Shown: positions 1-5,470, numbered from the stretch's first letter. The stretch is DNA of 22,755 bases from Anaerolineales bacterium (GCA_020847355.1 JADLCG010000075.1:1-22755); one strand, 5' to 3'. Notes: generated from the sequence alone by a model not told the origin. Program-made: numbers and translations.

Positions 1-28
1 CCGGGACGTTATAAGTTACGGTAGTCAT
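1..28 (-). CDS. Start of a probable copper chaperone (CopZ/HMA-like), truncated by the window edge
   Basis: Only the first nine codons are present, reading MTTVTYNVP, and the gene runs off the left edge. The start is supported by a GGAG Shine-Dalgarno about 8 nt upstream. The N-terminal beta-strand resembles the first strand of small heavy-metal-associated chaperones, where a Gly-Met-x-Cys-x-x-Cys motif would follow, but that motif lies outside the window. Position third after a CsoR-type regulator and a cupredoxin lipoprotein supports a copper role. The identification is an inference from nine residues and context. Confidence 0.45.
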
Positions 29-53
29 TTTATTTTCTCCTATTATTTTTTAT

Positions 54-80
54 AAAAGCGCATTTCAAAACGCGCGTTTT
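54..80 (-). other. Weak hairpin between the cupredoxin gene and the next gene
   Basis: AAAAGCGC at 54-61 can pair with GCGC-G-TTTT at 72-80, giving a bulged stem. On the minus strand it ends in a short T run. It lies just after the cupredoxin stop codon. It might act as a partial terminator or mRNA-stabilising hairpin inside the copper operon, but the stem is short and AT-rich. Confidence 0.25.
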
Positions 81-85
81 TTCAT

Positions 86-505
86 TTATTGAGTAACAAC
101 TAATTCGCCAACCATCCCAGCGTCTTTATGCCCGGGGACGGAACAGAAAATTTTATACGTTCCGGCTTGGGCGGCGACAAAGCTCAATTCGCTGGTTGAA
201 CCAGCCGGCGTGGCGATATGCAAATCGTATTCTGAGGCTGAGTCGCCCATCATGTGATGTTCCATAGAGCCTTCCATCTTCACGTCGGTCACGCTGATTT
301 TTTCGATCACAAAATCATGTTCTTGAGAGCCGCTGTTCGTGAAGGTAAAGGTCACTGGTTGATTTGCGGGGATGGTAATTGAAGCCGGCGCAAAGACAAA
401 ATCCTGCAAATCAATCGCAATTTTAGTAGAGGGAACCGCGCTCGTAGAAGCGCATGCCGTAAGAAGTACGGCTAACATTCCTAAAATCATCTTTTTGTAA
501 AACAT
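86..505 (-). CDS. Cupredoxin-domain lipoprotein with type 1 copper site
   Basis: This 139-residue protein has a lipoprotein signal peptide (basic MFYKKM, hydrophobic stretch, lipobox LTAC with Cys18), so it should be anchored outside the cytoplasmic membrane. The rest is one plastocyanin/azurin-like cupredoxin domain. Candidate type 1 copper ligands are His63, Cys121, His126 and Met131, the last three in CSVPGHKDAGM. Between the ligand strands a Met/His-rich insert at about 77-87 (five Met/His within MEHHMM) could bind additional copper. It lies 50 nt after csoR on the same strand and before a probable chaperone gene, so it is probably copper-induced. Possible roles are electron carrier to the nearby nitrite reductase or copper scavenger; sequence alone does not separate these. 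An AAGGA lies 10 nt before the ATG. Confidence 0.88.
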   Translation of the reverse strand: MFYKKMILGMLAVLLTACASTSAVPSTKIAIDLQDFVFAPASITIPANQPVTFTFTNSGSQEHDFVIEKISVTDVKMEGSMEHHMMGDSASEYDLHIATPAGSTSELSFVAAQAGTYKIFCSVPGHKDAGMVGELVVTQ

Positions 506-555
506 ATTATCATTTTCCTTTTTTGACTTATAGATGAAAATACAAACTACTTAGA

Positions 556-822
556 TCAAAGCTTATTAGACATTTCAAAAACTTCGGCAATCTCCTTTAG
601 CACGCGCTGGCGTTCTTTTTTGTCACTGCCCTGCACAGCGGTGATCACGCAAGAATTGAGATGATTTTCCAAAATCTGCGAACTGACTTTATTCAGCGCC
701 GCCTCGACCGCCTGAATTTGGCGAATCACGTCAATACAATAAGCGTCTTCTTCCACCATACGGATTACGCCGCGAAGATGCCCTTCAACCGTCTTCAAGC
801 GTTTCAATGCGTCCGCGCCCAT
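556..822 (-). CDS. csoR: CsoR-family Cu(I)-sensing transcriptional repressor
   Basis: This 88-residue, all-helical DUF156/CsoR-family protein carries the Cys-His-Cys Cu(I) ligand set: Cys29, His54 and Cys58 from this start (YCIDV and NHLNSC contexts), matching Cys36/His61/Cys65 of Mycobacterium tuberculosis CsoR. FrmR and RcnR members have different ligand patterns, so copper is the best call. The opening helix LKRLKTVEGHLRG is typical. I chose the ATG at 822 because GGAGG lies 5 nt upstream; an in-frame ATG at 840 would add MELEAK but has no Shine-Dalgarno. Family members bind G/C-tract palindromes when copper-free and release them with Cu(I). Such a site sits at 857-880, so autoregulation of this gene and the downstream cupredoxin and chaperone is expected. 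Confidence 0.92.
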   Translation of the reverse strand: MGADALKRLKTVEGHLRGVIRMVEEDAYCIDVIRQIQAVEAALNKVSSQILENHLNSCVITAVQGSDKKERQRVLKEIAEVFEMSNKL

Positions 823-856
823 TTTAGCCTCCAGTTCCATAGATTAGATCGTCGCC

Positions 857-880
857 TACCCCCCCCATAGGGGTTGGGTA
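857..880. promoter_or_regulatory. Predicted CsoR operator
   Basis: A pseudo-palindrome made of TACC continuing into a C8 tract, a central ATA, then GGGG, TT and GGGTA. This matches the known form of CsoR operators, which are G/C tracts flanking an AT centre with TA..TA ends. It lies right after the -10 box at 887-892 and covers the expected transcription start of csoR, an ideal repressor position. The reading follows from pattern and context. Confidence 0.8.
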
Positions 881-886
881 TAGGGA

Positions 887-915
887 AATATACAGCGCTT
901 GCTATTTTATGTCAA
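887..915 (-). promoter_or_regulatory. Sigma70-type promoter of the csoR operon
   Basis: On the minus strand TTGACA (910-915, six of six) is followed after exactly 17 nt by TATATT (887-892, five of six). The predicted start falls near 880, inside the CsoR operator. The promoter shares the intergenic region with the divergent Crp/Fnr gene, so the two could influence each other. Confidence 0.85.
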
Positions 916-939
916 GATTAATTTTTAGCGCGGAACGGG

Positions 940-945
940 TAAAAT
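940..945 (+). promoter_or_regulatory. -10 box of the Crp/Fnr gene, implying a leaderless transcript
   Basis: TAAAAT is followed by only 6 nt before the ATG at 952. Transcription normally starts about 7 nt after the -10 box, which puts the start at the A of the ATG. No Shine-Dalgarno is present and no clear -35 box is seen around 917-922. Confidence 0.55.
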
Positions 946-951
946 ACTAGC

Positions 952-1653
952 ATGTCTCAGCCTTCGCTCAACGAGCTAAAAAAAGTTAACGTATTTCAAA
1001 AAGCAAGCGACGACGATTTAGAATTTATCCTTCAAAACAGTCTTGTCCGTTCCATTGAAGAGAATAGCTTCTTCTTTTTACAAGGCGACGAAGCCGCTTA
1101 TTTGTACATCCTCCTTAGCGGACGCGTCAAAATCACGCAGTCCAACACCAACGGTCAGCAAGTGAGTTTACGCATCGTTTACCCATGGCAGATCTTCGGC
1201 GCTTTAGGAGCCGCCACGCACAAAGTGGCGGTGTATCCGGCTTCTTCGCAAACTCTAGAAAACAGCGCCGCGCTTGCAATTGAAAGTTCTTTTTTCCGAA
1301 CCTTGATGGAGAGCCGCCCTTACCTCGCCTTTGGCATGATGAACTTGATGACTGGCTATATCCAAGAAATTCAAGAACGTTACCGCGAACTCGCGCTTGA
1401 ACGGGTTGAGCAAAGAGTCGCCAGCACGCTGATTCGTCTGGCTGGGCAGAGCGGCGTCAAATCCGAAAAAGAAGCGGGGATCGAACTCATCTTCTCGCGG
1501 CAGGATGTTGCCGAATTGACCGGCGCCACGCTCTACACTATCAGCCGCCTGCTCAGCGATTGGGAACGCAAAGGTATCATCCAGTCCGGGCGGGAGCGGA
1601 TTTGCATCCTCAAACCGCATGAATTAACGCTCATCGCTTCAAATTCCAATTAA
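952..1653 (+). CDS. Crp/Fnr-family transcriptional regulator, likely controlling the nitrite reductase genes
   Basis: A 233-residue regulator with an N-terminal cyclic-nucleotide-binding-like beta-roll (about 10-115), a dimerisation helix (about 118-160) and a C-terminal winged helix-turn-helix (about 181-222). The N-terminal cysteines of the FNR Fe-S cluster are absent; the only Cys, in RICIL, is near the C-terminus. Oxygen sensing by an Fe-S cluster is therefore unlikely, and a DNR/NnrR-like NO response or another effector is possible. The recognition helix reads TLYTISRLL, keeping Ser198 and Arg199 of the FNR-type ExxSR motif but with Tyr195 where FNR has Glu. Downstream lie DUF1858 and nirK, with a TTG-N8-CAA palindrome in between. 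It is transcribed divergently from csoR. Family assignment is firm; signal and targets are inferred. Confidence 0.92.
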   Translation: MSQPSLNELKKVNVFQKASDDDLEFILQNSLVRSIEENSFFFLQGDEAAYLYILLSGRVKITQSNTNGQQVSLRIVYPWQIFGALGAATHKVAVYPASSQTLENSAALAIESSFFRTLMESRPYLAFGMMNLMTGYIQEIQERYRELALERVEQRVASTLIRLAGQSGVKSEKEAGIELIFSRQDVAELTGATLYTISRLLSDWERKGIIQSGRERICILKPHELTLIASNSN

Positions 1654-1679
1654 CTTCTTTCAAAACTGTTTGTGATAAA

Positions 1680-1693
1680 TTGCGCTAGCGCAA
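1680..1693. promoter_or_regulatory. Candidate Crp/Fnr-type binding site upstream of DUF1858-nirK
   Basis: TTGCGCTAGCGCAA is a perfect 14-bp palindrome with the TTG-N8-CAA spacing of FNR/DNR boxes, but with TTGCG half-sites instead of TTGAT. Its centre is at 1686.5. If transcription starts at A1728, eight nt past the TATAAT box, the centre is exactly -41.5, the class II activator position. No -35 hexamer is seen, as expected for an activator-dependent promoter. Confidence 0.6.
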
Positions 1694-1714
1694 AGAAGGA
1701 ATCAGGCGCGTTAG

Positions 1715-1720
1715 TATAAT
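1715..1720 (+). promoter_or_regulatory. -10 box of the DUF1858-nirK transcript
   Basis: TATAAT is a perfect -10 hexamer, with 9 nt between it and the ATG at 1730. The gene has no Shine-Dalgarno, so the message would be leaderless or have a leader of only a few nt. The Crp/Fnr-type palindrome at 1680-1693 occupies the -35 region. Confidence 0.65.
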
Positions 1721-1729
1721 CTTGCACAA

Positions 1730-1933
1730 ATGGAAGACCCCAAGGAGTTTTCTCAACAAACCGTTTCTGAATTCTTAGAATACGCCCCACAAGCCAGCAA
1801 AGCCTTTCTCGAATTAGGAATGGCTTGCATCAGTTGTCACTTGGCACGCTTCTGCACGTTAGAAGAAGTTCGCAAAGCCTATAAGCTTGACGAGAAAACT
1901 TTCTTTGAGGCAATCTCCAAATATCTTAGCTAG
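1730..1933 (+). CDS. DUF1858 small CxxC protein
   Basis: A 67-residue protein matching the DUF1858 / hybrid-cluster-associated redox disulfide pattern: a helical start, then F-L-E-L-G-M-x-C-x-x-C followed by T-L-E-E and a C-terminal helix. Cysteines are Cys33, Cys36 and Cys42. Homologues normally read CxGC; here CISCH forms a fortuitous CxxCH. There is no signal peptide, so the protein should be cytoplasmic. Family members often accompany nitrogen-oxide and anaerobic redox genes. It lies 27 nt upstream of nirK in an apparent two-gene operon. The biochemical role is unknown; thiol-redox or Fe-S/NO-related handling is only a guess. The family call is good. Confidence 0.82.
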   Translation: MEDPKEFSQQTVSEFLEYAPQASKAFLELGMACISCHLARFCTLEEVRKAYKLDEKTFFEAISKYLS

Positions 1934-1960
1934 CTCACAGGCAAGGAGAATAAAATTAAA

Positions 1961-3421
1961 ATGAAGCAATTTCTTAAGTTATTCGGCGCCGCCCTCTTAC
2001 TCACCGCTTTCTTAGCGGCTTGCGGCAAAACTCAGCAAGCTCAAGAACAAGACCAAACCTCCGCATCTGCCCCGGCTTACAGCGAAGCGGAAGTTTCAGC
2101 CGCGTTTACAAAAGGCGCGTGCGGGACTTGTCACACCATCCCGGGCATTCAAAATGCCAATGGCATGATCGGACCCAACTTGACCGACGCCCCCGCAATG
2201 GCGGAAGAAGCCATCCATGAAGGCGGATATAGCGGCTCTGCCACCACGCCCGTAGATTTCATCAAGGAATCGATCACCAACCCCAGCGTTTTTGTCGCTT
2301 CCAAATGCCCAATGGGACCCTGCACCGCCGGCGTGATGCCCGCCAACTTTGCAGATACGCTCAGCAAAGATGAAGTCAGCGCCATCGTCCAATACTTGGA
2401 AGGTTTACCAGCCAACGCATTCGGCGCAAATAACGCTTCCGATACTACCTCCAACACATCTTCCGCCGCTCCGGCGCAAAACCCAACCACCGGCGTGGAT
2501 ATCGTGCGCGACCCTGCCGATTTGCCCGCTCCGGTTGGCAACCGCGAGCCGCAGACCGTGCGCGTTGACTTAGAAGCGACCGAAGTAGAAGGTCAACTTG
2601 CGGATGGAACCACCTACACCTACTGGACTTTCAACAACCAAATCCCCGCCCCGATGATCCGCGTGCGCGTTGGCGATACCATCGAAGTTCACCTGAAGAA
2701 CAACATCTCCAGCATTATGAATCACTCGATTGATCTTCACGCAGTCACCGGTCCCGGCGGCGGAGCCGTGATGACCCAAACCAAGCCGGGCGAAGAAACC
2801 ACCTTCACCGCCAAAATGCTCAACCCGGGCTTATACGTTTATCACTGCGCCACGCCCATGATCGCCCAACACATCTCCAACGGCATGTATGGCATGATCC
2901 TCGTCGAACCCGAAGGCGGGCTTCCCCCAGTAGACCGCGAATTCTACGTGATGCAAGGCGAAATCTACACCAGCGGCGCGTTTGGCGAACAAGGTCATCA
3001 AGGCGGAGATACAACCAAGCTACTCAACGAAGACCCTGAATACTTCGTCTTCAACGGAGCGGTTGGCGCGCTCACCAGCCAAAAGCCCCTCACCGCCAAA
3101 ACCGGCGAAACCGTGCGCATCTTCTTCGGCGTAGGCGGACCAAACTTCACCTCCTCCTTCCACGTCATCGGCGAAATCTTTGACCGCGTTTACGACCAAG
3201 CCTCGCTCACCAGTTCGCCGCTCACCGACGTACAAACCACCCTCGTCCCCTCAGGCGGCGCAACGATGGTCGAATTCAAACTCGACGTGCCGGGCAGATA
3301 CCTGCTCGTAGATCATGCGCTCGCGCGCGCTGAGCGTGGTCTGGCTGGATACTTAATCGTAGAAGGCCCTGAAAACCACGAAATCTACAATGGAACGGAA
3401 ACCTCCGGTAGCGGACACTAA
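1961..3421 (+). CDS. nirK: Copper nitrite reductase with N-terminal cytochrome c domain (lipoprotein)
   Basis: A 486-residue exported lipoprotein (lipobox LAAC, Cys21) expected to reduce nitrite to NO. Residues about 40-150 form a class I cytochrome c domain: heme motif CGTCH at 54-58, probable axial Met126 in GVMPANF, and an extra Cys116/Cys121 pair. A Ser/Thr/Ala-rich linker follows (about 155-178). Residues about 195-470 are the two-cupredoxin NirK core. Type 1 Cu ligands are His255, Cys296, His304 and Met309; type 2 ligands are His260, His295 and His452; catalytic residues are Asp258 and His401. The motif SFHVIGEIFDRVY groups it with AniA-like class II enzymes. The fused heme domain probably delivers electrons to the type 1 copper. 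An AAGGAG lies 12 nt before the ATG. It follows DUF1858 and ends at a strong terminator. All ligands are present, so it should be active. Confidence 0.95.
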   Translation: MKQFLKLFGAALLLTAFLAACGKTQQAQEQDQTSASAPAYSEAEVSAAFTKGACGTCHTIPGIQNANGMIGPNLTDAPAMAEEAIHEGGYSGSATTPVDFIKESITNPSVFVASKCPMGPCTAGVMPANFADTLSKDEVSAIVQYLEGLPANAFGANNASDTTSNTSSAAPAQNPTTGVDIVRDPADLPAPVGNREPQTVRVDLEATEVEGQLADGTTYTYWTFNNQIPAPMIRVRVGDTIEVHLKNNISSIMNHSIDLHAVTGPGGGAVMTQTKPGEETTFTAKMLNPGLYVYHCATPMIAQHISNGMYGMILVEPEGGLPPVDREFYVMQGEIYTSGAFGEQGHQGGDTTKLLNEDPEYFVFNGAVGALTSQKPLTAKTGETVRIFFGVGGPNFTSSFHVIGEIFDRVYDQASLTSSPLTDVQTTLVPSGGATMVEFKLDVPGRYLLVDHALARAERGLAGYLIVEGPENHEIYNGTETSGSGH

Positions 3422-3430
3422 ACAAATCAG

Positions 3431-3459
3431 CCCCATCCAAGCGTTTGGATGGGGCTTTT
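3431..3459 (+). terminator. Rho-independent terminator after nirK
   Basis: CCCCATCCAA (3431-3440) pairs perfectly with TTGGATGGGG (3445-3454) around the 4-nt loop GCGT, followed by CTTTT. It starts 9 nt after the nirK stop codon. The promoter of the next gene begins immediately downstream. Confidence 0.88.
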
Positions 3460-3463
3460 CCAT

Positions 3464-3469
3464 TATAAT
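3464..3469 (+). promoter_or_regulatory. -10 box of the lipoprotein gene, implying a leaderless transcript
   Basis: TATAAT is followed by 6 nt (TTTAGA) and then the ATG at 3476, putting the predicted transcription start on the start codon itself. The -35 region falls inside the nirK terminator stem and shows no clear hexamer. Confidence 0.6.
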
Positions 3470-3475
3470 TTTAGA

Positions 3476-4114
3476 ATGAAAAACCAACCGCGCCTCTTGC
3501 CAAGCCTCTGCCTGCTTCTGCTTACGTTGACAGCTTGCTCGCCGAAAGTTCCCACCCCCAGCCCACAAACGCTCATTCAACAATCCGTTTCAGCGACTCT
3601 TGCCGCAATCCCCACTCCCACGCAAATCCCTCTCCCTACGCCGTACCCAACGCCCACTGCCTTCAATTTAGCCGGTCTATTCTGCGAGTATCAATTCTGC
3701 ATTGGTCATCCAGCAGATGTGGCGTTCTTCGATCTTAGCGCGCAAAAAAATCCCACGACGCCCAGTTCCTACAATCAAGGGATCATCACCGCATTCAACA
3801 TCACCAGCCAGATCTTCATTCAAGTCATGTGGCAAAGTTCCGCCGGATCAACCGACCCGCAACCCCTCTTAGAGATCATCCTAGACGACGCGCAAGATGC
3901 GGCGCAAGGCAATAAAGAAATCAAACTAATCAGAAATATGAACGTGGTTTATACTGCAATCACGTCCACCGCCACACCGCTCCTGCCAGTTGGCGGCGCA
4001 GGCGCTTGGAATTGCGGCGACCGTCTCTTTGCTTGGAAGGTATACACGCCGGACGCCGCCTCAGCGGCTCCCTTATTTGAAGAAGCCATCGCAAGATTCA
4101 CTTGCGGACAATGA
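3476..4114 (+). CDS. Uncharacterised lipoprotein with Thr-Pro-rich linker
   Basis: I do not recognise this 212-residue protein. It has a lipoprotein signal peptide (MKNQPR, Leu-rich core, lipobox LTAC with Cys21) and a Pro/Thr-rich linker at about 25-62, as in many Anaerolineae surface lipoproteins. The globular domain has four cysteines (70, 75, 180, 210) that could form two disulfides, and little charge. I set the start at 3476 instead of the upstream in-frame ATG at 3449: the upstream one lies inside the nirK terminator stem and would bury the signal peptide, whereas 3476 starts a clean signal sequence 6 nt after a TATAAT box. It appears to be transcribed from its own promoter. The next gene starts 17 nt downstream and may be co-transcribed. 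No function can be assigned. Confidence 0.8.
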   Translation: MKNQPRLLPSLCLLLLTLTACSPKVPTPSPQTLIQQSVSATLAAIPTPTQIPLPTPYPTPTAFNLAGLFCEYQFCIGHPADVAFFDLSAQKNPTTPSSYNQGIITAFNITSQIFIQVMWQSSAGSTDPQPLLEIILDDAQDAAQGNKEIKLIRNMNVVYTAITSTATPLLPVGGAGAWNCGDRLFAWKVYTPDAASAAPLFEEAIARFTCGQ

Positions 4115-4131
4115 TTACAAGGAGAACCCCC

Positions 4132-4386
4132 ATGAATACTATTCTCGAACAAGACCTGGTGAGCCTACGCGCACGCATAGCGGAATTAGAAGATCGCGTC
4201 AATGCGTTGTATCAGCAACTGGGCGTTTCATCCAGCGTGAATGCGTCGGGCCAAATAGATTCCCGCATCATAGAAGCGCTTCAAAAAAATAACAAAATCG
4301 AAGCCATCAAAATCTACCGCGAATTGACCGGGCTTGGGCTGGCAGAAGCCAAAGCCGCAATTGATCAAATCGCGGATAACTTATAA
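4132..4386 (+). CDS. Small protein with L7/L12 C-terminal-like domain and coiled-coil N-terminus
   Basis: An 84-residue protein. Residues about 4-32 form a heptad-like coiled coil (LVSLRARIAELEDRVNALY). Residues about 48-82 closely resemble the ribosomal stalk protein L7/L12 C-terminal domain: KIEAIKIYRELTGLGLAEAK parallels the family's K-I-x-V-I-K-x-V-R-x-x-T-G-L-G-L-K-E-A-K helix-turn-helix. It lacks the L7/L12 N-terminal dimerisation and hinge sequence, so it is not RplL. The start at 4132 has AAGGAG 7 nt upstream; an upstream in-frame ATG at 4102 overlaps the previous gene without a Shine-Dalgarno. Its function is unknown. It converges on mazG, with the two stop codons abutting in TTATAA. 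Confidence 0.78.
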   Translation: MNTILEQDLVSLRARIAELEDRVNALYQQLGVSSSVNASGQIDSRIIEALQKNNKIEAIKIYRELTGLGLAEAKAAIDQIADNL

Positions 4387-5451
4387 GCCGCGCTTTTTCG
4401 CTTCATTCCAGAGCGCGTCCATCTCTTCAAGGGACATCGCCGAGAGATTTTTCTCTTTTTGTTTGGCATTTGCTTCAATATAGGCAAAGCGCTTTTTGAA
4501 TTTGAGATTCGCGCCGCGCAGAGCAGATTCGGCGTCTATTTTTTTCCAGCGCGCGAAATTGACTAAAACAAAAAATAAATCGCCGATTTCAGACGCAAGC
4601 TCAAAATCAGGTTCCGCTTCCTTGACTTCTTCCATTTCTTCACGCACTTTATCCAGCACCTCGTCAATTTGGGGCCAGTCAAAACCGACGCGCGCGGCGC
4701 GGTCTTGATATTCCTGCGCTTGCGTCAAAGCGGGCAAAGCCGCCGGAACGCCGTCCAAGATGCCTTTTTCAGCCTTCTGTCCATTTCTTTCTTGCTCTTT
4801 TATTTTTTCCCAATTTTGCAGAACGTCGTCTGCGCCGTTCACTTGGGTATTTCCAAATACATGCGGATGACGGCGAATCAACTTCGTGTTGACGTGCTTA
4901 ATAACTTGCGTGATGTTAAATTCGCCGGCTTCGCTGGCGATTTGCGAATTCAAGAGAATTTGTAAAAACAGGTCGCCGAACTCCTCGCGCATGGCGTCTG
5001 CATCGTTATCGTCCAACGCGGCGAGAGTTTCATAGGCTTCTCCGAGCAGATGCGTTCGTAAAGTTTGGTGCGTTTGTTCGCGATCCCAGGGGCAGCCGTT
5101 AGGAGCGCGTAAATGCGCGACAATTTCAGCGAACGCTTCAAAAGAGGTTCCCTCCCCCAAGGCTGGAAGATAAAGACAAGAACCGGAAGAGAATTCGCCT
5201 AAAGTCGTTTCTTTGCGCCGCTCATTTTCAAGGAAAAAGATTTTATGCTCTTGCGGGTAAACCGCTAATAAAATTGTTTTTATCTGCGCGGCTAATTCCG
5301 CAGAAGCGATTCCGAGAATCAGAGTATCTACATCGGGCGGGGCTGGCGGATAATGCCTGGAGGTAAATTTCTGCGCTTCGAGCAGGATCAAGCCCGCAGG
5401 CGGCGTGAGGCGCAAATTCCCAAAAATAGCGGCAATTGTAGAGAAGTCCAT
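4381..5451 (-). CDS. mazG: MazG-family nucleoside triphosphate pyrophosphohydrolase with extra N-terminal region
   Basis: A 356-residue MazG-type protein that hydrolyses (d)NTPs to NMP and pyrophosphate. It has two MazG helical domains: the first with NGCPWD (about 118-123), EAYE and the metal-binding EEFGD (156-160), the second with EEMEEV and EIGD (288-291). The first about 105 residues precede the MazG core. They resemble the second half of the tetrapyrrole-methylase domain found in YabN-type fusions, ending in a strand like the family's SVYVPPV before the LRAPNGCPWD start. The methylase first half is missing. I chose the ATG at 5451, with AAGGA 7 nt upstream; the alternative at 5496 lies in a hairpin. 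It is the last gene in this direction, behind a terminator-like hairpin after rpsI, so it may be only partly co-transcribed with the ribosomal genes. Confidence 0.9.
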   Translation of the reverse strand: MDFSTIAAIFGNLRLTPPAGLILLEAQKFTSRHYPPAPPDVDTLILGIASAELAAQIKTILLAVYPQEHKIFFLENERRKETTLGEFSSGSCLYLPALGEGTSFEAFAEIVAHLRAPNGCPWDREQTHQTLRTHLLGEAYETLAALDDNDADAMREEFGDLFLQILLNSQIASEAGEFNITQVIKHVNTKLIRRHPHVFGNTQVNGADDVLQNWEKIKEQERNGQKAEKGILDGVPAALPALTQAQEYQDRAARVGFDWPQIDEVLDKVREEMEEVKEAEPDFELASEIGDLFFVLVNFARWKKIDAESALRGANLKFKKRFAYIEANAKQKEKNLSAMSLEEMDALWNEAKKRGL

Positions 5452-5470
5452 AATCATTTCCTTAAATGCA

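Noticed and set aside
899..915. TTGCTATTTTATGTCAA as a second Crp/Fnr box
   Set aside because: The TTG to CAA spacing is 17 instead of 14 nt, and the sequence overlaps the csoR -35 box, which explains part of it.
952..1100. FNR-type Fe-S cluster in the Crp/Fnr regulator
   Set aside because: No cysteines occur in the N-terminal region, so the cluster ligands are missing.
1826..1840. CISCH in the DUF1858 protein as a c-type heme motif
   Set aside because: The protein has no signal peptide and the surrounding sequence fits the DUF1858 CxGC disulfide pattern, so covalent heme attachment is unlikely.
2096..2541. Two long minus-strand ORFs inside nirK
   Set aside because: They are shadows of a well-supported gene: no family resemblance, no Shine-Dalgarno and biased composition copied from the nirK codons.
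3449..3475. Upstream ATG for the lipoprotein gene
   Set aside because: It lies in the 3' arm of the nirK terminator and would put nine residues ahead of a clean lipoprotein signal peptide.
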